The position numbers and the translations under genes are program-made. This document shows positions 10,108 to 21,612 of a stretch of DNA of 64,000 bases, one piece after another. Positions within the stretch are counted from its first letter, which is position 1, and each line of letters opens with the position of its first letter. The stretch comes from Lepeophtheirus salmonis (lineage: Eukaryota; Arthropoda; Copepoda; Siphonostomatoida; Caligidae): the NCBI RefSeq assembly GCF_016086655.4, contig NC_052144.2:27683896-27747895 (forward strand), given 5' to 3'. Under the pieces are notes generated by a model that saw only the letters and a list, made by a program, of their open reading frames with translations, ran no database searches and had not been told where the DNA came from.

Positions 10108-10417
10108 CAAGGTTAATAGAAATACAAGGTTAGATCATCATGTAATCGGTATTGCTAGAATTTTCAATCTGATGATTGTACTGACTGCTGGCAAGATAGC
10201 CAGATTTTGACAAAACACACAACTACTCATAGTCTATGACGTCACTATTGCAATAATTTTCAATTTGATATATAGTACCGACTGCAGGGAAGGAAAATTG
10301 ATTATGAACCAACAGGCAACCACTCATCTACTATAACGTCAATATTAAAAGCGTGGTAGAAGTCAAACATCAGTCGTACACGCCTTATGGCATAACCTTG
10401 TAATTCTATTTACCTTG
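10108..10417. mobile_element. MITE with CAAGGTTAATAG ends and 8-bp TSD, copy 1
   Basis: The left end is CAAGGTTAATAGAAATACAA. The reverse complement of the right end is CAAGGTAAATAGAATTACAA. The flanks 10100-10107 and 10418-10425 are both ATACATAC, a perfect 8-bp duplication. The inner parts also pair (ATCATCATGTAATCG region against the TCGTACACGCC region only weakly). Two further copies lie at 13332 and 14488. An 8-bp duplication and CA-starting ends point to a hAT-type element; the superfamily is inference. Confidence 0.85.
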
Positions 10418-10447
10418 ATACATACCACAAATTTTACATTTTGGATA

Positions 10448-10828
10448 GCAAATAGCAATAGCTGTCCTTCATGACCTCTGTCAGAAGGTGGCGTGGAATC
10501 CTCGTGTATGAATACAATCCCAAGTCACCCTTCAAATCCTCTTGGTGGCACTAAAAGCTACGGAAAAGTTGTTGGTGAGGCGATTCATCGATTTAGTGGG
10601 GTCCTTCTTGATCTTCGTCTGAAAGCTTGAAAGGAACTCCGAATCCTTGTTTAAATTGTGCCCTTTATTTCCTACTTTTCCTAGAGAGGTTTCTCCATCA
10701 TTCTTTATATTGGTAACATTGAAAATCAGGCTCCCGGAGTACTAAACAAAGTCCATAATTCTCGCCACCTTAACTTGAACGTCTAGGAAATCTGAGATGC
10801 CCTGTTTTTTGTAATTTTACTCACTCAT
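10448..10828 (-). pseudogene. Tc1/mariner transposase N-terminal fragment
   Basis: On the minus strand from an ATG at 10828, the frame gives KKQGISDFLDVQVKVA, then after an in-frame stop a lysine-rich stretch, SSFQTKIKKDPTKSMNRLTN, FSVAFSATKRI, and after another stop RIPRHLLTEVMKD. The order xxKIKxDPTKSMxxLxxxFxVxxxTxxR followed by RIPRHLLTE is the second DNA-binding domain and following basic segment of Tc1-like transposases. At least two stops interrupt it, one at codon 4. The sequence ends about 30 bases from the MITE at 10108-10417, and no catalytic domain is found beyond that MITE, so the 3' part was lost before or through that insertion. Confidence 0.72.
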
Positions 10829-11310
10829 GATGACGAAATGTTGATGTACAAAGAATGGTTGAGCCAGAATGTCAAAAAATAATTACTAAACCTTCCTACA
10901 TTAAAGAAAAAAATTACTTTAATTCCCACCCTGTACTAAATTTAAAATATCACCTAGTAAAGTAGTTATGGTATTTTTTAAATTTATAAAGCATGCTTGC
11001 TATTTTTGTAATGGAAATGAATAATTTTATGTTGGGGGTAAACATAGATAAAATAAAAAGGATTTTGTTAGTAATATTTCTGACACTCAACTCCTTATCC
11101 ATTCAGAACTCGTATATTTTGAAAAAAAATATTCCTTAGTCTCTTTCATAATTTTATAGGAAACACATTATCACATTCAGAGTGTTTCAATAAATGTTTC
11201 CAAAGGTTAACGTATTTGTTAATTAATATCTACATCCATATTATTTAAATTAAAAAGTTTCATTCAAAAATATTTTTGGGCGATAATGTGTAAATGACAA
11301 CTGTTATTAA

Positions 11311-11346
<36 letters not shown>

Positions 11347-12613
11347 TTTGTTTTGTTAAAAAATAAAATTTGTGAATCATTTTTATTTTTTTAAAAAAGT
11401 CCCCCATGGACAGGTGGTTTTTGTGTTTATAGAGGAGGAATTTGATATTATTCGATATTTATTATTATTTTTTGAAATAAGAGGGAGGGGGGAGTTGGTG
11501 GGAAGTTAAAGGTTCATCTTCATGTGTTTTTTTCACATCGCATACAGTGAAAGTTAATGATTGTCTTCTAAAAAGGAAACTCAATAGGTGAAAAATATAG
11601 AAAAAATCATGAACAGTTTTTTTTTGTACAAAAGTAATGAGGTTATGTTGGTATTTATTAGTGTTGAGACTCGGTTTGAAACCGAATTTTATTCGTTCGG
11701 TCTCAAGACTAAAATGTAGTTCATTCCCTAAACAGCTAATAATAACGTGGGACCCTAATAAAGACCGATATTTCTGTAAACCGAATTTGACTATAGGGTT
11801 GTCTCCAGGATGATATACAAATATATATATATATAAGCTTTTGAATGTTTTGAAATATTTCAATAATTACTATTTTCCCCTGTTGCATAATTTTGTTTTA
11901 GGAAAGAAATCCTAAAAAGATAATGTTTTACTTCAATTTTGTCGTAAATTTTTTCTTCAGACAAACGGATAATCACATTTTTGGTACCTTATACCATCAC
12001 TGACTCTTGTTTGTACATCTAGATCTTTTTTGACCAAAATCGGGCCATTTTGAGAGGCGTTCCAGAATTCAAAACACTGAGAAATTTATTGCTTCTGTTA
12101 ACTCACTCTTCTCCCGTAAATGAAAGATAACCAAAAAAAAAAAAAAATTACCAAACTTTGTGGACAATTGATAATCGATAAGTTATCACAATTTTTTATT
12201 TATTTTCATATCTCTAAATTTATACGTGTTACAAAAGTTTATTTAAAGTTAATTTTTTTCAGTATTTAGGGCCCACCCTGAAGATGCATGTACTGTATCA
12301 TATGCAAAATATAAGTCGTAGAAACTTTGACTGATTTTTCAATATGTATTCAACATTTACTTTAATGAATTATATATAATCGAATGAAACTTATATTATG
12401 AAATGATGCAGTGGGGGATTTCTTGGTGGTATACACCCCAGCTAAATCATGGTAAAACAAATCCTGAGAGAGAAACCCGAGTACCTAATAATTTCATTCT
12501 ATGTATGTAAATAGTCAAATAAAGGGTCAAGGGTATTTCAGAATAGAAGGACAAAGTTTGGATTTGTGTGGTGAACCTTGCCAAAGGCCCAAATTTACTA
12601 TACATAATAGAGG
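10829..12613. other. AT-rich DNA, no gene; long poly-A at 11311
   Basis: An uninterrupted A run of more than 30 bases lies at 11311-11343. A 132-codon minus-strand frame at 11465-11863 has no recognisable motif and overlaps a repeat-like region (11660-11830) with TTGAGACTCGG and CGGTCTCAA facing each other. That block loosely resembles repeat family F. I regard the frame as chance. Confidence 0.45.
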
Positions 12614-12990
12614 CAGGGGTGTCCGTAGAGTTATATATATATATATTATTTAAAAAAAAAATGTATATATGAATATCTTTTAATAAATTCAAAAATTTAT
12701 AGTTATTCTCAAAAAGTTTCAAAAATCCACAGCTGTTGACTAAAAATTAAATTTTATGAAAAAAATTTCAAAAATCTATATCTGCACACAAAAAAAATTT
12801 TTTAAAAAAAATTCTAAAATTAATTTTCCAATATTGATTTTTTTTTTTGAGAAAAGTTTTAAATATTCATAGGTATTCACAGAAAATTTATTTTAATATT
12901 GAAAAATTAAATTAAATTTGCAATATTAAATTTTGTGAAACAAAAATTTCAGATATTACATTTTCTAGTAAGAAGTAAAAAAAAATTTTT
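12614..12990. mobile_element. AT-rich GGGCGTCC-family MITE, right end lost
   Basis: The left end CAGGGGTGTCCGTAGAG matches the ends at 37983 and 21836. The interior is made of TTTTTGAAA/TTTCAAAAA-like words, as in the other copies. I cannot see the right end. Confidence 0.55.
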
Positions 12991-13331
12991 TTTTGGAGTA
13001 GGGAGAATTAACTAATTTGTTAATGTGGATTACTTTTGTAGTGAGTCCCTTGAGATCAGTCCTGATAATGTTCTACTGTAGTACTTAGAACAAATTTCTC
13101 CACTTTTAAGTTATCATATAAATATGTAGGTTGTCCAATCAATATTTTGCAATTTTACTAGGTTTTACTGATTTTTTTAATTTATTCGCTTCCAAGGGGT
13201 TTTTGCCGTTCCTTTTTTTAAATTTGTGAAACATTCCTAATATTTAAAGTAGTCTGTTTATATATAAATAGAGCGCAACTTTGCTCCAAATTTGTTATAC
13301 ACAATGAATATGTCAAATAAATTTGTGTCGA

Positions 13332-13591
13332 CAAAGATTAATAGAAATACAAGGTTATACCATAACGCTTTTCCGACTTATGTTTGACTTTCACCAAGCC
13401 TTTCTATAGTGACGTCAAACCTGTTACCATGAGGAACTATATATTGCCTTCCTTGACTGTTAGAGTACAGTTGTCATCCTCGATGACCTAAAAATCTGTC
13501 TGTCTTGCAGCAATTGGTAGGGTTCATCAAATTGATAATTCTAGCATGCCCTATTACATGATGGTCTAATTTTGTATTTCTTTGAACTTTG
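13332..13591. mobile_element. CAAGGTTAATAG-family MITE, copy 2 (inverted)
   Basis: The left end CAAAGATTAATAGAAATACA and the right end, whose reverse complement is CAAAGTTCAAAGAAATACAA, match the family at 10108. The inner ATTACATGATGGTCTAAT near the right end corresponds to the left side of copy 1 read backwards. No target duplication remains. Confidence 0.72.
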
Positions 13592-14487
13592 ATAAAGACA
13601 TTTCAATTTGAACGTTTTTACAACATATCTTATTAACAAATTATATGTTTTCGAGACCTCCAAACTAATGTTTCTTAAGATTATTTAAAATAATGATAAT
13701 TTATTGCACTCATGTAACCAAAGTATTTTGCCCTTGTATTTAATATTTCCGTGATTAAAATAGATTAAATAATTAAGGAAATATTACCAATTTCTATTTT
13801 CTCACTTTAAGTTTAAGTCTACTCTGTATCATGTAGTACAATTTGTTATATTTTAGGGACAACCTTTACATCAGTTAACTAATAGATCTATAAAAGGAAT
13901 GTAGGGTTATATATCTGGATAAAAAAAATGTTCATTGTTGATCAAATGACATTAAAAAAAAAAGAATGATATATTTTATTTTTATTACCTTTTAAAAAAA
14001 AAAAAAAAAGTAAAGCCTTTTTTAGGGGCCTCTACTAAACTGTATCAATATTATATAGAATGACTTTGCCTTTTATGTTCTACAAAGCAATATTTTTAGC
14101 TATTTCTAAAAAGTCCTTATGATAAAAAAAGTTAACTTTATTTATTTTCAAAAAAAATTAATTGTATCATAAATAATAAAAACCTTTCTGACTTACGTCC
14201 CATTTTTTACTGACTCTAATAATCCATAGGATTGGAGTGTTACATAACTCCCATGGGACAGGTCCTGGAAGTCGACTTTGATGTTTAGTTTCTTAATATT
14301 GTTCTTCATATATCATATATGCAACTTATATACAATATAAAGGCTGTAATGCCGTTTTTATAACTTAATCTTTTTCAATTTTATAGAAATCAAATGTTAA
14401 ATACAAGCAATATGGTTTACAAAGACCAATTACAAAAAACGTATGTTATTGATGTGTTCATTAAAGTTCCAAAAAAGCTACTAAGTT

Positions 14488-14736
14488 TCAAGGTTAGACC
14501 ATCATGTAATCGAAATTGTTAGAACTTTCAATTTCATGTATCGTATCGACTGCTAGGTCAGACTAACAGATTTTGACGTCATAGAGCATAATAATAATAC
14601 TCTAACAGTAAACGTCAAGTAAGGGAGTATATAGCCACAATTATAAATCACTATCACTATTAAAAAGCGTAGTAGATGTTAAACATATGTCGGAAAAGCG
14701 TTATTGTATAACTGTGTATTTCTATTAATCTTTCTG
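14488..14736. mobile_element. CAAGGTTAATAG-family MITE, copy 3, left end cut
   Basis: AAGGTTAGACCATCATGTAA at the left and a right end whose reverse complement is CAGAAAGATTAATAGAAATA show the same family and orientation as copy 1. The outer 15 bases of the left end are missing or replaced. Confidence 0.7.
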
Positions 14737-16052
14737 AGGTTAAATATTTTATCACTTGAATTAAAAAAACACCAAAAAAAAGGCCAAGTCATGTAATTTT
14801 GGGCTACTAAACCTGTAGAGTTTAGTTCGAAGGGATACTAAGGGTTTTAAATTTTACAAGAGCTTTTTCCTATTAGGCATATAATAGTTATTAAGTGTAT
14901 ATTGAAACATGACACCCTCTCACATTTAATGAATCAATTCTGTTTGTTTTGTTATATACTACTATTGGGATGATCGCTCTGCCCAGTTTTTTTGTTTTCA
15001 AAAGTTTACAGAATGTGATTGGTCTTTTTTCTGGAAACAACTAATAGAACAACTCTTCAAAATTTGTTGATTATTGGACAATGTCTTGTGTTGGCACACT
15101 TTGATTAAATATCTTCGATTATCTTCGGCATTGATGGGGAATATTGGCTTGGTTTCTTATCGTTTTTAAGGAAAAAACACAAAACTTTTTTGTGAACTGA
15201 TTTTCTATCAATAGGATTTTTAAGACAATTTTTGTAGTCATTGTCATGAATGGATTTTTCTTTTCAGGTTTTATGAGTGATTGTCGATATTCTTGTTTTA
15301 TCATAGAAACGTTGAATCTGAGTTGTAACTCATAGGGCTTGTTCATATTTCACATTTTAGTTCACTGAAGGGAAGTTATCAACTTTAAGGTGTTTGAAGT
15401 TTACTAAGTAGCATAACAAAAACTTCTACATGGCTTAGAAATTTTGATCTTGATGTACATGCTCTTCAATAGGACACTCTAATTATATTTCTTGTGGCTT
15501 AGAACTTATTATTTCCATTCTGTTCAACTGATTGAAATTAAACCGATGCTAATAATACTTTGCTATAGAAAAAAATATGACAAAGAGAAAATGAGACTAA
15601 ATGACTTATTTGAGTTATAATACTGATTGAAAATAAGAATGTACTAACACTAGATGTTTGCCAATTTTTATAAAATTCCGGATTTAGCCACATTATACTA
15701 AACCTCAAGACTATGACAATGGCCAGTAAGATATAAAGAGGTTTGGGCAGAGCCATCACTCTAATTACTATCCTTATTTTTTAATGACTAAGAAGGAAGT
15801 ATAATTTTAATTTGTATATATATTTACGTTGATCATTCGTATTCTGCACAGATAATGCCTATCTACATAATATGCTTTCCTTTCAAAAAATATTTTGCAC
15901 TTTTCATAAATGAACGATGAAAATGAAATTAATATGTAAATGAGGGAAGCCAAATTTGTTTTCCTCTTTTTTTCTTCCTCTCTCTCTCTCTATCTAAACC
16001 TAGGCACACAATACCTATTCAAGTTTACATTTCATTTTTTTTTTTTTTTTTA
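14737..16052. other. AT-rich DNA, no gene recognised
   Basis: Two minus-strand frames of 75 and 73 codons (15119-15346, 15538-15759) were read in full. The second is hydrophobic at its start, but neither shows a family motif, splice signals or neighbours that support it. A T run at 16034-16050 abuts the next element. Confidence 0.4.
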
Positions 16053-16446
16053 CAATTTTCCTATGAGCAATGTTGCAGAATTTATAATTAGTTGTCTATT
16101 GTTAAGAAAAATATTCTCCTAGTCGCCACCATGATCACACATTATGAGAAGAGGATTGAGATAGCAGCGCTCCTCCGCGCGGAATTGTCGCAGGCCACTG
16201 GGGATTGGCATATTGGAGCCTCGAGAAAGACGATTTAAAATGTATCCATACATAGAAGACATGTAAATCGTCTTTTATGAGGCCACAGTTGGCTCCTTAA
16301 TGGCCTACTGGGAATATTCTGCACGTAAAAGCGTTCTATCTCAATCTTCTTTTCGTACTGTGTCCTTATGGGGGGACTTGGGCAATGTTTTTCATAGCAA
16401 TCGGCAACTAATACTGTGTTCTACAACGTTGTTCATAGGAAAATTC
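16053..16446. mobile_element. TA-flanked palindromic MITE, 394 bp
   Basis: The left end CAATTTTCCTATGAGCAATG and the right end, whose reverse complement is GAATTTTCCTATGAACAACG, form an inverted repeat flanked by TA on both sides (16051-16052, 16447-16448). The pairing continues inward almost to the centre, for example GATTGAGATAGCAGCGC against GATTGAGATAGAACGC, and AAAGACGATTTAAAATGT against AAAGACGATTTACATGT. The whole element can therefore fold into one long hairpin. The TA duplication indicates Tc1/mariner-type mobilisation. A decayed relative lies at 30280-30445. Confidence 0.85.
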
Positions 16447-16746
16447 TAAAATAATTACTCTTAACCACTCAAAATATGAATAATAGTCATATGTAAATTG
16501 TAAAGGTTGGTCCGCTATGTATGTATTTCATAGTATCAAAGTACATTATTGAATCTATTATTTGCTTGTAGGCATTACTTTTGTTAATTATCACAATTTA
16601 TCACGGCAACTATTAACAAAGCCTTTTCTATTTTTATTTCTCTTTTTAGTTAAGATCCTCGTTAATGCATATTGCAAAGTATTGTCCATACACATGGTTC
16701 TTTGGTAAGTATCTACCTATTATTTAGAAGTAGGAAAAAGTCAATA

Positions 16747-17221
16747 TGCAAAGGTGGTCTGAAAAGTTTTAGACTTCAATGTGAAGAGGGCAGCATTCGT
16801 AAATAAAAGCTATTCACATCTTTTGACAGTTACTCACCAAAGGTACAGCTATTTTGGACGTGCAGTTGTTATATAACAATCATTTGAGTAAAAAAAAATT
16901 ATGTATTTTTATTTTTCAACATAGTCTCCCTGTAGCTCTACACACTTCTGCCAGTGATGCTCCATCTCTCTAACCCATCCTGTCTTTTATTTTGCTGGGA
17001 GAAGTCTGTAAAGTTACAAGTAGATTATGCTGGGGGAAAAAAAAAATAAGAAAAAATTTTCACAAAAAAAAAATATCAACACACTCATACAATATACATA
17101 ACAACTGACCGGCCAAAATGCCTGAAACTTTGGTGAGTAACTATCAACATATGCTAGATAGATGTAATTTTCTCTTATTTATGAGTGCTGTCATTTTCGG
17201 ACACTTTTCAGACCACCCTCG
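16747..17221. mobile_element. Foldback mariner derivative, copy 1
   Basis: The left end reads AAGGTGGTCTGAAAAG and the reverse complement of the right end is CGAGGGTGGTCTGAAAAG, with TA on both flanks (16745-16746, 17222-17223). The left arm, read on the minus strand, encodes CVELQGDYVEK, the characteristic C-terminus of mariner transposases, ending near 16917. The right arm carries a decayed copy of the same coding end on the plus strand (GEVCKVTSRL). Both halves are thus 3' ends of a mariner joined tail to tail, and the arms pair over most of their length. No other part of a transposase is present, so it cannot move itself. It is the same family and architecture as 41513-42041. Confidence 0.85.
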
Positions 17222-18094
17222 TATGTACTCTTGGTCCAAGTTGAGCCTCAAGTTTTTGCTCACAAGTCGAATTCCTTGAATATTTTTATTGAGTACATTT
17301 CGAGTCCTTGAATGTCCTTTATTCTATAGATTTTCATATTTTGGCCCCAGAGCCTCAGGATGGCCCGAAACCTGACACCTTGTAACCCGACTTAGCCCGA
17401 TATTTTATATCCAGATCTACCTTTATTTTGCTTTAGGAAAGGTATAATCTAATCAATCATTTAATTTCTTCCTTCCTTTTCTAATTTATCGAATCGACTC
17501 AATCGAGACAGAACACTACAAGAAAGAACTGCTAAAAAATTATCTTCGCTTATTATATGGAAGAAAGGCAGCTTCTGTTCTGGACTATATATTTCTCATG
17601 TAGCTTTGAATATCAGATTTCATAATATACTATATATTCTATATATATTCAGTTTGCTTTTTGTTCGTAAAAATAGAATATATACATTATATATATGTAT
17701 ATGAATTTTCTTATTTCACTCTTTCGTCTTCAATCTTTGTAAAGGTTGCCAAGATAGAAGGATAGACATAAATACTTAATTCAATACATCTTACATAGGA
17801 ACATACATTAATGTCCTTGTTCACTTTCCTAAGATACAAAAAAAAAAAAAAAAAAAACGTCATATGATGCGTAACATTTTAATTGGACTCCTTCAAAAGT
17901 TGCTCCTCAGTAATGTGTCATTTCCACAATATTCTAAAGATATTGTTGTAAACATTATAATTAGAGGCTTCAATTACTCAACGAGGAGAAATTATCTACA
18001 AAATTATTCAATATATCAGGGGGGGGGGGTCAGAAGGGACGGAGGGGCTATAGCTAATAATTATTTTGCTCAGGTAGGGATAATCTGAACGCCG
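17222..18094. other. AT-rich DNA, no gene recognised
   Basis: TA-rich low-complexity DNA at about 17610-17710 and an A run at 17838-17857. A 74-codon frame at 17864-18088 runs across a G run and has no family resemblance. Confidence 0.4.
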
Positions 18095-18335
18095 GTATGT
18101 TAAAAAAAATAAGAAACCCAAAATTAACGTGGTGTGACCCTGACAATTTAAAGAAACGTTTGGGAGTAGATCAACTTCATTGTCAAGACCTTTCTAAGAG
18201 CCGCTATAAGATGAAGGAAAACACACAAACCCCACTCTGTAACTAGCAATGAGACGAAATTATAACGGTATAAAGTCGATCCTCCGAGTACGACAAGGAC
18301 TTTTACTTATAACTCCATAACAACTCCTTAAACTA
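18095..18335 (+). repeat. Repeat family D, diverged copy
   Basis: The order AATAAGAAACCCAAAATTAA, CCTGACAATTT, GAAACGTTTGGGAG and later ACAAGGACTTTTACTTATAA, then CTCCATAACAACTCC matches other D copies (39690-39770 for the first part, 37300-37400 for the second). The middle has been deleted relative to them. Confidence 0.6.
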
Positions 18336-18802
18336 AGAGTTACCCTTTTTCTGCCACGCACAAGTGATTATCTTATGCGTATTGTTCTCTATTAAAAGAA
18401 GAAAAAAATGATGTGAGCTTTGTTAATAAAAAAACACTTACAAAATTGGACAATCTTTAAATTTCATATTTAACCTATAGCTATAATTACTTTTATCGAT
18501 TGAATGTATTTATAGATGATATCATTTATTGCAAAAGTTTGTACGTATGGCTATCGTTAGATAAAATTATCGTTTTGTCATGCGGACGCTTTTGATAAGT
18601 AGCTTAGCCTTAACTTCATTTTAGTGTGCCTGCTATTCCACTCTAAATGTGAGTTACCACATTTATTATCTGCGTACATGTAATTTATTTTAAATCTTAT
18701 AGACAAAACACATTTTAAATCACTGAAATCACTACTTTTGAAAGGAACAGTTGCTGAGGATTGCAAATTATAATATGCAAAATAGACCTGTATTGTGTGT
18801 AG

Positions 18803-19201
18803 CAGGAGTGTCCTCAGGGGGTGGGCTGTAGGGGCTGTACCCCCCAAAAAAAAAAAAAAAAAAAAAAGTATTTTTTACTAGAAAATTTAATTGAGATTTA
18901 ATTTTTTGTGAACAGTTCTGGATTTTTGAAATAATTAATTTTTTCAGGATACATTTTGTAAAAAATTTAATATTTGAAACCGAATTTTTGAAATTTTTTG
19001 AGAATAGCTATAATTTATTTAAATTTTCTATAATTTGTGTAAATTTTTGACATTTTTTTCGACAAAATTTAATATTTGGAAACCTTTTTTCATATTTTTT
19101 TCCCAACAAATTTAAATTTTTGTACTTCTTTAAAAAAAAAATTAAAAAACCAAGCCTTCCCCCCAAAAAAAAATATATATATTATCCCGTGGTCGCCCCT
19201 A
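18803..19201. mobile_element. AT-rich GGGCGTCC-family MITE
   Basis: The left end is CAGGAGTGTCCTCAGG followed by GGCTGTAGGGGCTGTA. The right end reversed is TAGGGGCGACCACGGGA. The flanks TGTAG and TGTAA differ at one base and fit the 5-bp duplications seen at 37983 and 56074. The interior is TTTTTGAAA-type low complexity. Confidence 0.7.
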
Positions 19202-20027
19202 TGTAAAACCACCTAAACAATAGTCAGGGCCTTTTCTTACTATTATACATCCATACTCTATATATAATACAAAGACAATTGTAGCACGTGTTGCAACTCC
19301 CCCTCTTTTACGGGAGTGGTGTAACTTCTCTTCAATGAGTTAGTTTTAGGCTTTCATGAAATTTTATCAACTGATGCTATTATGATGTAGATTTTGTTGT
19401 CTCTTGGAACTGTACCCAGTCTTCCCTACATATACAACAAACTCTCGAAATAATCATAATTATATTTGCTACAATCATATATAGGCCTAGAATACATATT
19501 ATACATATGTACTTGGGTATATATTTTATGTAAGTAACATCAATGCACGTTGGTATTTATTTAGTAATATAAGTTTTCTCTTTTTAAGAAGTGGATTTTG
19601 TGTTTCTATGTGTGTACGTAGTAGATGGAAGAATGTAGTTTAAAAGTGGCCCCAGCTCATTGACAAATTATGTAGATGATATTTAATTGTTTTATGCTTT
19701 CTTTATCTTACGTTTATTTTGGGTGTTTTGAATATCAATGAGAAGGAAATTGAGCTACACCTTTGTCGGTCATTGTTTGTATTGATTCTCAGTAACAACA
19801 AAAATCAAGAAAAAGATGTATGTTCACTTTATTATTCATCATATGTACAGGCCAATAAACATATTTATCTCAAATATAGACTTCGTATTCACTTTTCTGG
19901 GATGAATTCAGACACCCAAGAATTGTAGCTATAGTTTAGAACCTTCAATTGACTTTTGAGTATATTCGCCCCCCCCGACATTATGGGGCCTTTCAACAAT
20001 GTAAAGTCTATTTATTTTTCATTCTTT
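19202..20027. other. AT-rich DNA, no gene recognised
   Basis: The only frame of note, 69 codons at 19719-19928, has no motif that I know and no splice context. Confidence 0.4.
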
Positions 20028-20270
20028 CATTGTGCCGATACATTTTTTCTACTTTAAGTGCAATTTGCAGAATCTCCTAAGGATTAATCAGAATAGCTTG
20101 TAGATAGATAGGAACATAATTATGTGTTGGAAACATTACTCCAGCTTCTTTTTGTGTTGATGGGGAACATATATGTCAAACCTTTCCCCTATCTTATCGT
20201 TTCCATACACTATTTATGATAATATTAGATCCTTTCTTTATCTGTTCCTATTTTTCTTCTTTTTCACTCA
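20028..20270. repeat. Repeat family H, copy 1
   Basis: TTTCATTGTG, then TTCTACTTTAAGTGCAATTT and GCA recur at 42230-42275 in the same orientation. Weaker similarity continues for about 200 bases (AGGAACATAATTATG here, AATGAACGATACC there). There is no coding content. Confidence 0.55.
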
Positions 20271-20744
20271 TTTCTACTTATCCCATTAAACAATCGTCAG
20301 CACTCTGGAGACTACCAATATTAAATATTTTGATTACCATACACATAGTCTAAAAATAATATGTTTTGATGTTTTGTCAATTAGTTTCCATTTTTTTTTT
20401 TTTTTGAATAAATGGAGTTACAGGGAATCAATCCTATTAACTTGTGGAATTAATCATCTGTATAATGTCAGTCAATTTGAAAGCAGTTTCTTATATAGTA
20501 GTTCTATTTTGCATTGTCCTTAATGAGAAATAAGGCTAAATAAGGATGGAATTTATTTATTGTCGTATTTATAATTTAGAATTACACGTAAAAGTAATAA
20601 GCATTGACTTGCTTGGGAATTGTTGAGTAGTTGGCAATCTGAAGAGTGTTATATTATTTCATCTAGCTGTTATCAGTAGTATGTAATTATTTAGGTAATA
20701 ATATCTAGGTATGTAGTGTTTGTTAGTGCACCCTTAAAAAATGA

Positions 20745-20995
20745 AGTTTGTTTGGGGAGTTATAAATGGGATGGGCATTTTGGAGAGTGTGAGGAAAAGG
20801 CGGGAGGTAGACATATTGTACTACTAAATTAAGACCCTGATTATCATCAGCTGCATGCCCTATGATTAGGAAATGAGAAAATATATTACTGATATTGAGA
20901 GGAGAACAGTCAACATATAAAATGGCCTAAGAGCCGGAAAAATAACTTTAAAGAAGTAAAGAAACAATAATTGCTATTACTTCTAGATCCATAAT
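20745..20995. repeat. Repeat family C, copy 2
   Basis: It shares AATTAAGACC, TTATCATCAGCTGCATG and the purine-rich GAGGAAAAGGCGGGAGGTAG block with 3300-3660 (GAGGAGAAGGTGGGAGCAAG there). It ends earlier than the other copies. Confidence 0.65.
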
Positions 20996-21425
20996 CCCAG
21001 TTGAATGATTTGATATAAGGGGTTGTCTGGAAACTTTTTTCTCCTCTTTCTAATCCAAATTATTATTTCTTTTGATAAATTGTCAAGTTTTCTTATATTA
21101 GAATGCATTGTAGAAGCCAGGAGCTGGAAACTTGTTTATTCTGGTATGAGCATTGAGAAACGATGCAGTCCAATCAATTTTCTCAATAAAAATAAATCAA
21201 AAGGACTATAATTTTTTCTCATCCATCAATTTTTACTACAATGTTTTCTTGTTATTCCAAAATTACCATTCTTACCCTTTTTTTTCTTGTTTTTTTTTAT
21301 ATTTTTTGTCTTAAGAGTACATAAAACAACTAAAGCTTCGAAAAACCTTGAAACACCGCATATTACAATGATTTAAAATCCGTACAATTACAACTATCAG
21401 TATGTGACTAAAGAATGAATTGTAT

Positions 21426-21431
21426 TTTATT
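21426..21431 (-). terminator. Candidate poly(A) signal
   Basis: AATAAA on the minus strand, 23 bases past the TGA stop of the candidate terminal exon at 21454-21612. The spacing is short but within what compact 3' UTRs show. Confidence 0.3.
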
Positions 21432-21453
21432 TAAAAAATAATCGTGGGTTGGA

Positions 21454-21612
21454 TCAGATTTCGAACTCATTGGCAATGCTGGTTTCCTCCCATTTTGCAA
21501 CAAACTCCGAATTTATGGAGTAATGGAGCAGTGGAATTCCTGAGTTCTTCTGCATAATATTGTTGTCCACTCTAGAGTTCCTTTTGTCTTTGATATCGTA
21601 CCTCAACATTTC
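21454..21612 (-). CDS. Candidate last exon of an unnamed gene
   Basis: On the minus strand, TTTTCTTCCTGACAG at 21613-21627 is a strong splice acceptor with a pyrimidine tract. The exon that follows starts GAA ATG and stays open for 51 codons to a TGA at 21454-21456, then AATAAA at 21426-21431. The base composition is clearly less AT-rich than the surroundings, and the peptide is polar and mixed in composition as in real proteins (begins MLRYDIKDKRNSRV; contains NSGIPLLHYSINSEF; ends SIANEFEI). I do not recognise the family. No upstream exon could be identified by eye, and the first ATG in the exon need not be the start. It could also be a fragment of a retrocopied gene, though the acceptor argues against that. 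Confidence 0.4.
   Translation of the reverse strand, partial: EMLRYDIKDKRNSRVDNNIMQKNSGIPLLHYSINSEFVAKWEETSIANEFEI

Noticed and set aside
11311..11343. Long A run as the tail of a LINE, SINE or retrocopy
   Set aside because: No coding or tRNA-like sequence precedes it and no flanking duplication is visible. Probably a simple repeat.
11465..11863. 132-codon minus-strand frame
   Set aside because: It crosses repeat-like sequence (TTGAGACTCGG and CGGTCTCAA) and a TA microsatellite, and shows no family resemblance.
15538..15759. 73-codon minus-strand frame with a possible signal-anchor start
   Set aside because: The N-terminal hydrophobic stretch is suggestive, but there is no family match, no splice context and no nearby coding exon.
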